DNA of 20,066 nt from CAZFPN01 sp044370655 (GTDB lineage: Bacteria > Pseudomonadota > Alphaproteobacteria > Rickettsiales > Deianiraeaceae), in NCBI GenBank assembly GCA_044370655.1, contig JBILVD010000013.1, positions 1 through 20,066 of the forward strand, given 5' to 3'. Made by a program: the position numbers and the translations under genes. Position 1 is the first letter of the stretch. Each line of letters opens with the position of its first letter. Shown in pieces: positions 1 through 7,001 of this stretch. A model generated the notes under the pieces. It saw only the letters and a program-made list of their open reading frames with translations. It ran no database searches and had not been told where the DNA came from.

Positions 1-2
1 GT

Positions 3-140
3 TATGATGGAGGAGTGGCTGATCAGAACGCTAAAGTTAATAGCTCTGGCGGTGGTGATTCAGGTAATGATGGAGGAGGGGCTGATCAGAACGCTAAAGT
101 TAATAGCTCTGGCGGTGGTGATTCAGGTAATGATGGAGGG
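3..140 (+). repeat. 63-bp in-frame tandem repeat, two copies plus a partial third
   Basis: Copy 1 covers 3-65, copy 2 covers 66-128 and a partial copy covers 129-140. The two full copies differ at only a few bases (for example T/A in the first codon and GTG/GGG in the fifth). The unit is a multiple of three, so copy-number change keeps the frame. The array probably extends left beyond the window. Confidence 0.9.
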
Positions 141-161
141 GACTCAAAAGATAAAAAATAA
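3..161 (+). CDS. 3' end of a Gly/Asp/Asn-rich tandem-repeat protein (partial)
   Basis: The reading frame is open from the left edge to a TAA at 159-161, so only the last 52 residues are visible. They consist of 21-residue repeats starting [NY]DGG[GV]ADQNAKVN and ending SSGGGDSG, followed by a short charged tail (DSKDKK). The composition is low-complexity, hydrophilic and rich in Gly, Asp, Asn and Ser, with no hydrophobic segment or recognisable domain. Such tails occur in secreted or surface proteins and in low-complexity linkers, but nothing here identifies a function. mgtE begins 22 nt after the stop with no visible promoter between, so the two could be cotranscribed. The frame is supported by the in-phase 63-bp repeat and the absence of stops. 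Everything upstream lies outside the window. Confidence 0.7.
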   Translation, partial: YDGGVADQNAKVNSSGGGDSGNDGGGADQNAKVNSSGGGDSGNDGGDSKDKK

Positions 162-183
162 AATTTACACAACATTTTAAAAA

Positions 184-1548
184 ATGCATCAAGATAAGCA
201 CTTTGAGGAACTTTTCAACCATATAAGCTCGTTTTTGGAAGATGATGATTTGCAGGCTGATGAAGAAGTGAAATACAATATAAAACTTAACTTCCTAAGC
301 TTGCACGCACTTGAGCAGGCGGATATAATAAGCGAACTTAAATACAAACAAAGAGCAAAATTTCTTGAAATCGTCTCAAGTGATATAGATGCAGAAGTGC
401 TAACATACCTTGATAAAGCAATTTTACTAGACTTTCCAGACATAATAGGGCGAGAAGTTTTTGGAAAAATACTTTCTTTGCTAAGTGTAAGCGATGCTGT
501 TGATGTCCTTGAAGCATTCTCAAAAGAAGACAAAAAAGAACTTCTTGATTTTGTGCAGTATAAAAAGCGTATCAAAATTAAACAACTCCTCTCTTACCCT
601 AAAGATAGCGTAGGCAGACATATGAATGTGGACTTTCTCAACATTCCCCAAAATTTTACAATAAAGCAAGCTACAGACTATCTATACAAAAACGTTAAAT
701 CCGTTGAAATTGAACTACAAAATATCAATTTATTTGTAAGAAATGAAGAGGACAGAATTCTAGGAACCGTCTCAATTTTTGACTTACTAAAAGCAAAAAA
801 AGAAGATTTAATTTCAAGCCATCTTCACAAGATAAAACACTTTGTAAATACCTACGATGATATATCCGAGACGGCGGAAAGCTTCATTGAATATAATCTC
901 CAAGTAATACCTGTTATTGATGTCAACTCTAAAATGATTGGAGTGCTTGAATTAAACGATATTGCCAACCTAATTAAAGAAAAAACAGAAAAAAGCTTAC
1001 TGATGACGGCAGGGGTGTTTGAAGCGAAAAAAGAGGGGGTTGTAGGGCTTGCTAAGGCTCGTTTTACTTGGCTTTTTGTCAACTTTATCACCGCCTCCAT
1101 CGCCTCAAGCGTTATCACCGTTTTTGAGCCACTAGTTGCCTCTTTTGCCGTGCTTGCAACATTCACTCCAATAGTTGCCTCAATAGGGGGGAACACGGGA
1201 AATCAATCTTCCGCTGTAATAATTCGCTCGCTTGCAATTAAAGCTTTTGAAGGAAAGGCGGTTTTAAACGAGATGGCAACCGCTCTTTTAAACTCCGTCT
1301 TGTTTTCCTCCATTGCCTTTATTTTAAGTTACGCTCTACATCACAACCTGCTTCTTAGTTTAAGTTTTGGGCTTGCAATTTTTATAAATATTAACGTTGG
1401 AGCGATTATAGGCTCTTCAATTCCAGTTTTAATTAGTAAGTTGAAAATCGACCCAGCACTCTGTTCCTCAATTTTTGTAACAATGATGACGGATATGATA
1501 GGCTTTTTCAGTTTTCTTGGAATTGCGTACCTACTTTTTTCATCATAA
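184..1548 (+). CDS. mgtE: Magnesium transporter MgtE
   Basis: This is a 454-residue homodimeric Mg2+ channel of the inner membrane, the usual length for the family. An N-terminal helical MgtE_N domain (about 1-135) precedes a CBS pair (about 140-265) and a five-helix membrane domain (about 290-454). The family signature is visible at about 328-351 (FTPIVASIGGNTGNQSS followed by AVIIRSLA). The pore aspartate corresponds to D437 in TDMIGFFSFLG. In characterised MgtE proteins the N and CBS domains bind Mg2+ and close the pore when cytosolic Mg2+ is high, and the same arrangement is present here. The ATG at 184 follows an A-rich stretch without a clear Shine-Dalgarno. The 3' end overlaps the convergent xseA by 6 nt, leaving no room for a terminator. 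Confidence 0.95.
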   Translation: MHQDKHFEELFNHISSFLEDDDLQADEEVKYNIKLNFLSLHALEQADIISELKYKQRAKFLEIVSSDIDAEVLTYLDKAILLDFPDIIGREVFGKILSLLSVSDAVDVLEAFSKEDKKELLDFVQYKKRIKIKQLLSYPKDSVGRHMNVDFLNIPQNFTIKQATDYLYKNVKSVEIELQNINLFVRNEEDRILGTVSIFDLLKAKKEDLISSHLHKIKHFVNTYDDISETAESFIEYNLQVIPVIDVNSKMIGVLELNDIANLIKEKTEKSLLMTAGVFEAKKEGVVGLAKARFTWLFVNFITASIASSVITVFEPLVASFAVLATFTPIVASIGGNTGNQSSAVIIRSLAIKAFEGKAVLNEMATALLNSVLFSSIAFILSYALHHNLLLSLSFGLAIFININVGAIIGSSIPVLISKLKIDPALCSSIFVTMMTDMIGFFSFLGIAYLLFSS

Positions 1549-2739
1549 AAGCGTTTCAGGTTTCACAATTGCATCAAAGGAACCATCTTTTAGATGTATC
1601 CTCACAACCTCACCAACCTTAACATCTTTTATAGAAGAAATTTTACCGCCGTTTTTAGTTACAAAAGCAAAACCGCTTTTTAGCACTTCCTCTAAGTCAA
1701 AAAAAGAAATTTGAGAAATCACCTTCGCAAGTTCAACTTCCCTTTTTGCAACACTCTCTTTAGCAAGATTTTTAATATCGTGCATCATTTTAACTAACTT
1801 CTCCTTGTTTTTATCAAACAAACTAACGATTTTAGCAAAGCGAAGTTTAAAAATAGAAAGAGCTTCAAATTTACGCCTTAAAATGCCATTTACAATTTGA
1901 GAGAGCAAAGCCATATTATTACTTAACGCATATGATAAATCTTTTTTTGAAGGAACCGCAAAAATAACAGAAGCAGTTGGAGTAGGAGCTCTTTTGTCTG
2001 CCACAAAGTCTAATAATGTAAAGTCCGTCTCATGCCCAATAGCGGAAATGACAGCAATTTTACTTTTAAAAACCTCCCTAATCAACGCCTCATTATTAAA
2101 CTCAAACAAATCCTCAAAACTTCCACCCCCACGAGCAATGATTATAACATCAACATCGTCTCTTTCATTCAACCTTCTTACCCCATCAATAACACTTTTT
2201 GCCGAATTAACACCCTGCATTATAGCTTTAAAAAGCACAATTTTTGTAGGGAAGCGAGCCTCCAAAGTTTTTAAAATATCATGCAAAACAGCACCACCTT
2301 CCGCCGTTATAAGCCCTATTTTTCTTGGTAAAAAAGGCAATTGCTTTTTGTGTATTTCGTCAAACAACCCCTCTTTTGTCAGCCTTTGCTTCAACTCCTC
2401 AAAAATTTTAGCAAGCTCACCAACCCCACTTTTCTCACATTTAGAAACCAAAATTTGATAATGGGAGGATTTAACAAAAGTAGAAATCTTCCCCGTTAAA
2501 GTCAGCTTCATGCCATCTTCTATCTTAAAATTAATCTGTTCTGCAAACTGCTTAAAACAAACCGCTTTTATAAGAGAATTCTCATCTTTTAAAGAAAAAT
2601 AGATATGCCCAGATTGTATGTGATGAGAAAAATTAGAAACCTCACCGACAATTTTAATTACAGGAAGAGCCTCTTCAAGAGAAGATTTGATAAAATTACT
2701 CACCTCAGAGACGGAAAAAATCGGCAACTCACCCCTCAT
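1543..2739 (-). CDS. xseA: Exodeoxyribonuclease VII large subunit
   Basis: XseA is the large, catalytic subunit of exonuclease VII, which degrades single-stranded DNA in both directions and needs the small subunit XseB (not in this window). The N-terminal OB-fold is recognisable from FSVSEVSNFIK through the GHIYFSLKDENS segment, typical of XseA. The catalytic domain carries GLITAEGGAVLHDIL, ARGGGSFEDLFEFN, the conserved GHETDFTL and ADKRAPTPTAS. A long helical segment and the short beta motif with LKSGFAFVTK follow. I chose the ATG at 2739 (398 residues). A GTG at 2751 would add four residues, and neither has a good Shine-Dalgarno. The gene is convergent with mgtE and overlaps its 3' end. Confidence 0.95.
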   Translation of the reverse strand: MRGELPIFSVSEVSNFIKSSLEEALPVIKIVGEVSNFSHHIQSGHIYFSLKDENSLIKAVCFKQFAEQINFKIEDGMKLTLTGKISTFVKSSHYQILVSKCEKSGVGELAKIFEELKQRLTKEGLFDEIHKKQLPFLPRKIGLITAEGGAVLHDILKTLEARFPTKIVLFKAIMQGVNSAKSVIDGVRRLNERDDVDVIIIARGGGSFEDLFEFNNEALIREVFKSKIAVISAIGHETDFTLLDFVADKRAPTPTASVIFAVPSKKDLSYALSNNMALLSQIVNGILRRKFEALSIFKLRFAKIVSLFDKNKEKLVKMMHDIKNLAKESVAKREVELAKVISQISFFDLEEVLKSGFAFVTKNGGKISSIKDVKVGEVVRIHLKDGSFDAIVKPETLL

Positions 2740-2759
2740 AAAACATTTCACAAAAAATC

Positions 2760-2788
2760 TTGACTAATAAAATTTATTTAATTAACAC
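2760..2788 (+). promoter_or_regulatory. Candidate sigma70 promoter for the TRL-like gene
   Basis: TTGACT at 2760-2765 is followed by a 17-nt spacer and TAACAC at 2783-2788. The ATG lies 24 nt beyond the -10. The -35 is close to consensus but the -10 is weak, and AT-rich DNA produces such matches by chance. Confidence 0.3.
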
Positions 2789-2812
2789 ATTTTGTCAAAC
2801 TATTTTTTCAGC

Positions 2813-3094
2813 ATGAAAATTTTAATTAAAGCATTATATTTAGTTTTGTGTTTCTATACTATAGCTTGCCTTCCAATTTCAACAAATTCTGGCATATCAT
2901 TCTTCTCCGACGTAAAAGAGTCAATTGCATTTTTAAACGGAGTTTCTTCTATAAAAACTGGTCAGAGTTGCCAAGAAAGCTTCTTTGCATTATTCTCATT
3001 TGGAGATTCTTTAACTGAAAAAGCTAAACAAGATGGAGGAATTACAAAAATTGCTATGATAAATGTAGAAAAAAACATTCTTCGTTTATGGTAA
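2813..3094 (+). CDS. TRL-like family exported protein, C terminus apparently frameshifted
   Basis: As read, this encodes 93 residues. It starts with a hydrophobic signal segment (KILIKALYLVLCFYTIAC) whose cysteine might act as a lipobox, although the residue at -3 is Thr. The remainder resembles the TRL-like family (PF13146): SIKTGQSCQESFFALFSFGD followed by GGITKIAMINVE. Members I know end in a motif like Y-[AG]-K/T-Y-x-TIV-x-GE. Here the frame stops early after NILRLW, but the +1 frame directly continues YGKSCTIVNGE and a TAA at 3120-3122. Removing one A from the A7 run at 3069-3075 would join the frames and give 102 residues. The longer open frame begins with TTG at 2792; the ATG at 2813 directly before the signal segment is preferred. 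The function of TRL proteins is not known to me. Confidence 0.65.
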   Translation: MKILIKALYLVLCFYTIACLPISTNSGISFFSDVKESIAFLNGVSSIKTGQSCQESFFALFSFGDSLTEKAKQDGGITKIAMINVEKNILRLW

Positions 3095-3180
3095 ATCTTG
3101 CACCATCGTAAATGGAGAGTAAAACAACTTTGCAATTTTAAAAATCTTGCAAATGCTCATTATTTTTGAATAAAATTTTT

Positions 3181-4206
3181 ATGCTTAGCCTGCAAAATTT
3201 ATTAGATAATTCAATAAGCGATTATCTTTGGTATCTTCTAATATCAATAACTTTCATAACACTCTATTATTTTGCAAGAGTTATAATCTTTACAGCACTC
3301 TATACCTTTAAAAATAACAAAAAATACGAAGTACTAATTTCTAAATTAAACTCCCCAATATCCCTCTTTGCAACATTTTTAATAATGTATGCTTCAAAAA
3401 TTAGCTTAAAACTAAGCCCCGAAGTGTTTAGCTTTTTTAAGCACTTTAAAATACTAATTTTGATTTTTGCATTCATGCTTCTTGCTTTAACCTTAAGTTC
3501 ATATGCACTTTTGGAATTGCGAGAAAAATTAATAAAAAACAACAAAACTTCTCTTGCCGCAACAATTCCTCTTTTTAGCAAAATCTTGAAGTCTATTATA
3601 GTAATATTCGGCGTGCTTTATGCCTTAAAAACTCTAGGCTTTAACGTCAACACCATCATCGCAACACTGGGAGTGGGAGGACTTGCAATTGCACTTGCCA
3701 GCCAAAAAACTGTAGAAAACCTCTTTGGTGGAGTTGTGCTAGCGATGGATCAACCAATTAGAGTAGGAGATATTGGAAAATTTGGTAATTTTATAGGAGT
3801 AGTGGAGGATTTAGGCTTACGCTCAACAACCATACAAACCATAAACAGAACAAGCGTTACAATACCAAACTCCTCCCTTTCATCTGATGTAATAGAAAAC
3901 CTCTCAGCAAGAGACAAAATATCATTTTCTCAAAGCATATTAATCAATTACGAAACTTCAAGTGAAGACTTACTAAAAGCAATCAACAAAATTGAAAGCT
4001 TACTAAAAGCAAATGAAAAAGTAGAAAAAGAAACATCAAGAGCGAAGCTAGTAAAATTTGAAACAAACGGATTTAACATTGAAGTTTTTGCCTACATTTT
4101 AACAACAGATTTATTAAACTTTTTATCCATTCAGCAAGAAATAATGTTGCAAGTGAATAACATAGTGCAAGAAAATACAAAAGGCTTTGCACAATCTAAA
4201 AAATGA
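3181..4206 (+). CDS. MscS-family mechanosensitive ion channel
   Basis: The product is a 341-residue inner-membrane protein with about four N-terminal hydrophobic helices (roughly 10-185). The conserved MscS pore helix and beta domain follow. The pore region reads TIIATLGVGGLAIALASQKT, with the Gly/Ala packing pattern of TM3. The characteristic VENLFGGVVLAMDQPIRVGD and the later TTIQTINRTSVTIPNSSL segments belong to the middle beta domain. A shortened alpha/beta C-terminal domain closes the protein. MscS channels open under membrane tension and release solutes during hypo-osmotic shock. The open frame extends upstream to a TTG at 3166, but the ATG at 3181 is the more credible start. The stop lies 5 nt from the convergent recR end, again without terminator space. 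Confidence 0.93.
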   Translation: MLSLQNLLDNSISDYLWYLLISITFITLYYFARVIIFTALYTFKNNKKYEVLISKLNSPISLFATFLIMYASKISLKLSPEVFSFFKHFKILILIFAFMLLALTLSSYALLELREKLIKNNKTSLAATIPLFSKILKSIIVIFGVLYALKTLGFNVNTIIATLGVGGLAIALASQKTVENLFGGVVLAMDQPIRVGDIGKFGNFIGVVEDLGLRSTTIQTINRTSVTIPNSSLSSDVIENLSARDKISFSQSILINYETSSEDLLKAINKIESLLKANEKVEKETSRAKLVKFETNGFNIEVFAYILTTDLLNFLSIQQEIMLQVNNIVQENTKGFAQSKK

Positions 4207-4211
4207 AAACA

Positions 4212-4832
4212 CTATGAAACACTTTTGCGAGAATTAAAAGCCACTTTAATTGTTCCTTCATCCATATATTCAAGGCTTGCACCAATTGGAATTCCGTTTG
4301 CAAGCTCTGTTATTTTAATATCTTCCTTCAAAATTCCTCTAGACTTCAAATTTTCTACCTCTTCTATTATATAAAAAACCGTCGTCGCACCCTCAATTGA
4401 AAGGTTATTAGCAAAAATAATCTCATCAAATTTGCCACTCTCAAGACGATGAAAAAAGCTTGCCAAATTAAGCTTTTCAGGAGTTATGCCAGCAACAGCA
4501 GAAAGGCTCCCCCCAAGGCAATGATAAACCCCCTTGAATATAGAAGATTTTTCAATACTCCAAATGTCATCAACTTCCGAGACAACGCATATCTTAGAAT
4601 GCTCTCTGCTTTGATTAGAACAAATCTCACAAATCTCAAAACTAGAAAGATTGTGACACTCCCGACACGTCACCACACTCTCCTCCAACTCTTTTAAATT
4701 TTGATTAAAATCCCTAATCATCTGCCTATTCTTTAAAAAATGTAATACAATTTTTTTTGCAGAACGAGGGCCAAACCCAGGAAGTTTTGAAAAATATTTT
4801 ATTGCTTTTTCAATAGGTAAATCATTTTTCAT
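4212..4832 (-). CDS. recR: Recombination mediator RecR
   Basis: RecR (206 residues, close to the usual length) forms a ring clamp that works with RecO and RecF to load RecA on SSB-coated gaps. The N-terminal helix-hairpin-helix is visible in KLPGFGPRSAKKIVLHFL (about 16-33). A four-cysteine zinc site follows (C56, C59, C68, C71), and then a TOPRIM domain with VVSEVDDIWSIE and the NNLSIEGATTVFYI segment. The C-terminal part contains ITELANGIPIGASLEYMD and ends in a region resembling the family's Walker-B-like motif. It is the last gene of a minus-strand cluster, 9 nt after the DUF2610-like gene. RecR is often paired with dnaX and ybaB in other bacteria, but here its partners are different. Confidence 0.95.
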   Translation of the reverse strand: MKNDLPIEKAIKYFSKLPGFGPRSAKKIVLHFLKNRQMIRDFNQNLKELEESVVTCRECHNLSSFEICEICSNQSREHSKICVVSEVDDIWSIEKSSIFKGVYHCLGGSLSAVAGITPEKLNLASFFHRLESGKFDEIIFANNLSIEGATTVFYIIEEVENLKSRGILKEDIKITELANGIPIGASLEYMDEGTIKVAFNSRKSVS

Positions 4833-4841
4833 TTTGAGAAA

Positions 4842-5087
4842 TTATTTATTATTTGAAAACGCCTGAATGCATAAGTCCTCAAAACTAATTTTACTAGTTT
4901 GAGAAAGTTCATATAAATCTTGCAAAGCCTTTAACACTTGCGGGGAGACAGATCCATTTTTAGCAGAAGAAAGCCACTTTGCTTGAAAGGCTATAGGGTT
5001 GGAGCCTTCAGCAGGGGAGCCAATAAAAAACTCAGTAGGAGAAGATGCCCCACCAATAACACAAGGAATAACAATCTTTTTAGTCAT
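4842..5087 (-). CDS. DUF2610-like small protein
   Basis: This 81-residue protein has no signal peptide or membrane segment. The opening MTKKIVIPCVIGG, the FFIGSPAEGSNPIAFQAKWL segment, and the closing ISFEDLCIQAF resemble from memory the DUF2610 proteins (PF11020) found in Rickettsia and other alphaproteobacteria. Those share an N-terminal beta stretch ending in PC.xG, a HP-L-x-FQ-x-WL motif and a final SFEELC helix. No catalytic motif is apparent and I know of no assigned function. Its ATG lies inside the end of rlmE (8-nt overlap) and recR starts 9 nt downstream. It is therefore probably translated from the same mRNA as both, which suggests a cytosolic housekeeping role. Confidence 0.6.
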   Translation of the reverse strand: MTKKIVIPCVIGGASSPTEFFIGSPAEGSNPIAFQAKWLSSAKNGSVSPQVLKALQDLYELSQTSKISFEDLCIQAFSNNK

Positions 5088-5838
5088 AAAGCTTATTAAA
5101 ATTTAATGCAATAAAATAAAATTCATTTGACTCCGCCCTAGAGCTTTTTGGCTTAAAATAACGCACAAAACCAAAGTGTTTTTTTATCTCAGAAAGAAGA
5201 TCCTCCTCCTCTCCACTTCTAAAAACTTTACACACAAAAGTACCACCATCACTCAAAAAATCCTTCACAAAACCCCACTCTTTTTCCAAAATTACAACAA
5301 GAGCAAGGCTATCCACAACCTTTTGCCCTGTTGCATTAGGGGCAATGTCGCTTACTATCAAGTCAAACTTTCCATATTTTTTTGAGAGTATGCTTTGCAG
5401 GGCTTCATCGCAAAAATCACCAAGATAAAAATCAAGACCATTCAAAGGAGATATATCAAGCAAATCAACCCCAACAACCTTTGCATCCGTCTCTTTTAAA
5501 ATAACCTGACTCCACCCCCCAGGAGCACAACCTAAGTCTAATATTGTTGTTGTTTTTTTAGGTTTAATTTTTAGATATTTCCTGCCAAGATTGAAAATAT
5601 CAAATTTTTCCTGAATTTCAATAATTTTAAACGCACTTCTCGCTCTAAAACCTAAAATCTCTGCTTTTGCACGATATTCATCATTTAAGTGACGCTCCAT
5701 CCATCTCTTAGAAGAAGGACTAAGTTTTTTATTTTTAACCTTTTCCCGCTTTGTATTTCTTGCAAAAGTCAACCCTTCTATTTTAAATTTAGATATAACC
5801 TTAAGCGGAGTTTTGGGCTCTCTTGGTTTGAATGTCAT
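5080..5838 (-). CDS. rlmE: 23S rRNA (uridine-2'-O)-methyltransferase RlmE
   Basis: RlmE (FtsJ/RrmJ) uses SAM to methylate the 2'-O of a uridine in the A loop of 23S rRNA, a late step in large-subunit assembly. The SAM-binding motif DLGCAPGGWSQ lies at about 101-111. The K-D-K-E catalytic tetrad is intact: K71 (SAFKIIEI), D164 (VSDIAPNATG), K204 (FVCKVF) and E239 (NEFYFIA). The 252-residue protein is longer than the E. coli enzyme. The extra length is a basic N-terminal extension of about 45 residues rich in Lys, Arg and Pro, which could help rRNA binding. The ATG at 5838 is the only good start. It is the first gene of the rlmE-DUF2610-recR cluster and is divergent from pal. Confidence 0.94.
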   Translation of the reverse strand: MTFKPREPKTPLKVISKFKIEGLTFARNTKREKVKNKKLSPSSKRWMERHLNDEYRAKAEILGFRARSAFKIIEIQEKFDIFNLGRKYLKIKPKKTTTILDLGCAPGGWSQVILKETDAKVVGVDLLDISPLNGLDFYLGDFCDEALQSILSKKYGKFDLIVSDIAPNATGQKVVDSLALVVILEKEWGFVKDFLSDGGTFVCKVFRSGEEEDLLSEIKKHFGFVRYFKPKSSRAESNEFYFIALNFNKLYD

Positions 5839-5951
5839 TAAATTATAAACTGCTTAGATTAGCTTAAAAAATAAAAAATGAAATTACAAGCATTTTTTAC
5901 TTGCTTTTTTAAAAAAATATTTTAGGATTAATAAAACTATTTATTTAAACT

Positions 5952-6494
5952 ATGAAGCTTTATAAAGGCTTACTGCTAAGTAGCGTGCTTGCAATTACAT
6001 TTGCCTGCGCAAGAAATGATATAAACGAAACAGAAGAAGATTTCTCAAATCCAAAAACCATATCTGAAGAGTATCCTTCACAATATCAAGCGGAGACATC
6101 CTTTAAATCCCTTCCATCAGCAGAAAGTTTATCCAACTCTGCATTTATACCAGATAGAATAGGTTTTGCCTTTGACAGTTCCGATATAACATCTTCCCAA
6201 AGAGAAATTTTGGACGCTCAAATAGAATTCATCAAACAAAATAAATCAGATATAAAAAGAATCGTTGTATCAGGTTATTGCGATGAAAGAGGAAGCATTG
6301 AATATAACTACGCACTAGGGGAGAGAAGAGCTAACAGCGTAAAGAAGTATCTAGTGAAAAATGGTATTTCCAGCTCCATCATAAGCACGGTAAGTTATGG
6401 GAAAGAAGTTGTTTTAGTTGAAGGCTCAAGCGAAGAAGCTTATAGAGAAAACAGAGTTGCCAAGGTAGCGCTTTGCCAAAACAAAAACTGCTAA
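5952..6494 (+). CDS. pal: Peptidoglycan-associated lipoprotein Pal
   Basis: Pal is an outer-membrane lipoprotein that binds peptidoglycan and works with TolB to link and constrict the envelope at division. The 180-residue product has a lipoprotein signal peptide ending in AITFAC, so C19 would be the lipidated residue. A flexible linker of about 50 residues follows. The OmpA-like domain spans about 70-175 and includes IGFAFDSSDIT and VVSGYCDERGSIEYNYALGE followed by RRANSVKKYL, the typical peptidoglycan-binding motif. ybgC follows after 9 nt. In many proteobacteria both genes belong to the tol-pal cluster; tolQ, tolR, tolA and tolB are not in this window. The presence of pal implies at least some peptidoglycan. 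Confidence 0.93.
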   Translation: MKLYKGLLLSSVLAITFACARNDINETEEDFSNPKTISEEYPSQYQAETSFKSLPSAESLSNSAFIPDRIGFAFDSSDITSSQREILDAQIEFIKQNKSDIKRIVVSGYCDERGSIEYNYALGERRANSVKKYLVKNGISSSIISTVSYGKEVVLVEGSSEEAYRENRVAKVALCQNKNC

Positions 6495-6503
6495 TTTTAG
6501 ATT

Positions 6504-6905
6504 ATGAAAGACAAGACACTCGTTAGGGTATATTTTAGCGATACAGATGCACTAGGAATAGTGTATCACGCTAATTACCTAGATTTTGCAGAAAGAGCCA
6601 GAACCGAGATGTGTAGAAACCGCGGACTAAACCTAACAAAGTTTGCAACTCAAGATAAATTCTTTGTCCTTAGAACTGCGAGCATAAATTACCTTGCTCC
6701 TGCGGTATTAGATGACCTACTAGAAGTTTCTCCCGAAGTTAAAAAAATTGGAAGAAGCTCATTAGAAATTGCTTGCATGATAACAAACGCAGAAACTAAA
6801 GTAAAGATCTGCGAAGTTTTTACAACTCTTGTCTTTGTTCAAATGGAAAACGGATTAGCAAAGTCAATTGAAATACCAGAAGATATAAAATCAATGTTTG
6901 TTTAA
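6504..6905 (+). CDS. ybgC: Tol-Pal-associated acyl-CoA thioesterase YbgC
   Basis: The product is a single hot-dog domain of 133 residues, the usual YbgC size. The 4-hydroxybenzoyl-CoA thioesterase-type motif is present as YFSDTDALGIVYHANYLDFA, containing the catalytic Asp and the conserved His-Ala-Asn-Tyr, followed by ERARTEM. The family hydrolyses acyl-CoA thioesters and is linked to phospholipid metabolism around the Tol-Pal complex. It follows pal by 9 nt and is probably cotranscribed with it. No signal peptide is present, so it acts in the cytosol or at the inner face of the membrane. Confidence 0.92.
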   Translation: MKDKTLVRVYFSDTDALGIVYHANYLDFAERARTEMCRNRGLNLTKFATQDKFFVLRTASINYLAPAVLDDLLEVSPEVKKIGRSSLEIACMITNAETKVKICEVFTTLVFVQMENGLAKSIEIPEDIKSMFV

Positions 6906-6925
6906 TTTTTTATCTAGGAAGGTTA

Positions 6926-6958
6926 GCAAGGCTAGGAAGATAGAAATTTAAGCCTTGC
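6926..6958 (+). other. Inverted repeat between ybgC and the lic-like operon
   Basis: GCAAGGCT at 6926-6933 is a perfect reverse complement of AGCCTTGC at 6951-6958, separated by 17 nt. It could form a hairpin in the transcript downstream of ybgC. No T tract follows on the + strand, so it is a poor intrinsic terminator; it might be an operator or chance. Confidence 0.3.
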
Positions 6959-6983
6959 AAAAGTATTTATAAATCACTAAGAA
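6955..6983 (+). promoter_or_regulatory. Weak candidate promoter for the lic-like operon
   Basis: TTGCAA at 6955-6960 and TAAGAA at 6978-6983 are separated by 17 nt, with the operon's first ATG at 7002. The -35 overlaps the right arm of the inverted repeat at 6926-6958, which would allow control if a protein bound the repeat. Both hexamers are imperfect. Confidence 0.2.
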
Positions 6984-7001
6984 TGTTAATAAAAAATAAA
7001 T

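Noticed and set aside
1..140. CRISPR array
   Set aside because: The repeats are contiguous 63-bp coding units without spacers and keep the reading frame.
852..1196. Open frame of 114 codons opposite mgtE
   Set aside because: Antisense to the conserved CBS and membrane domains of MgtE, with no recognisable motif.
1994..2458. Open frame of 154 codons opposite xseA
   Set aside because: It lies entirely antisense to a clear xseA, shows no family resemblance and has the biased composition of a shadow frame.
3070..3076. A AAA AAC heptamer as a programmed -1 frameshift site in the TRL-like gene
   Set aside because: A -1 shift leads to a short unrelated tail; the family-like ending needs a +1 shift or loss of one base, so classical -1 slippage does not fit.
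6926..6958. Intrinsic terminator after ybgC
   Set aside because: The hairpin stem is only 8 bp with a 17-nt loop and no T tract follows on the + strand.
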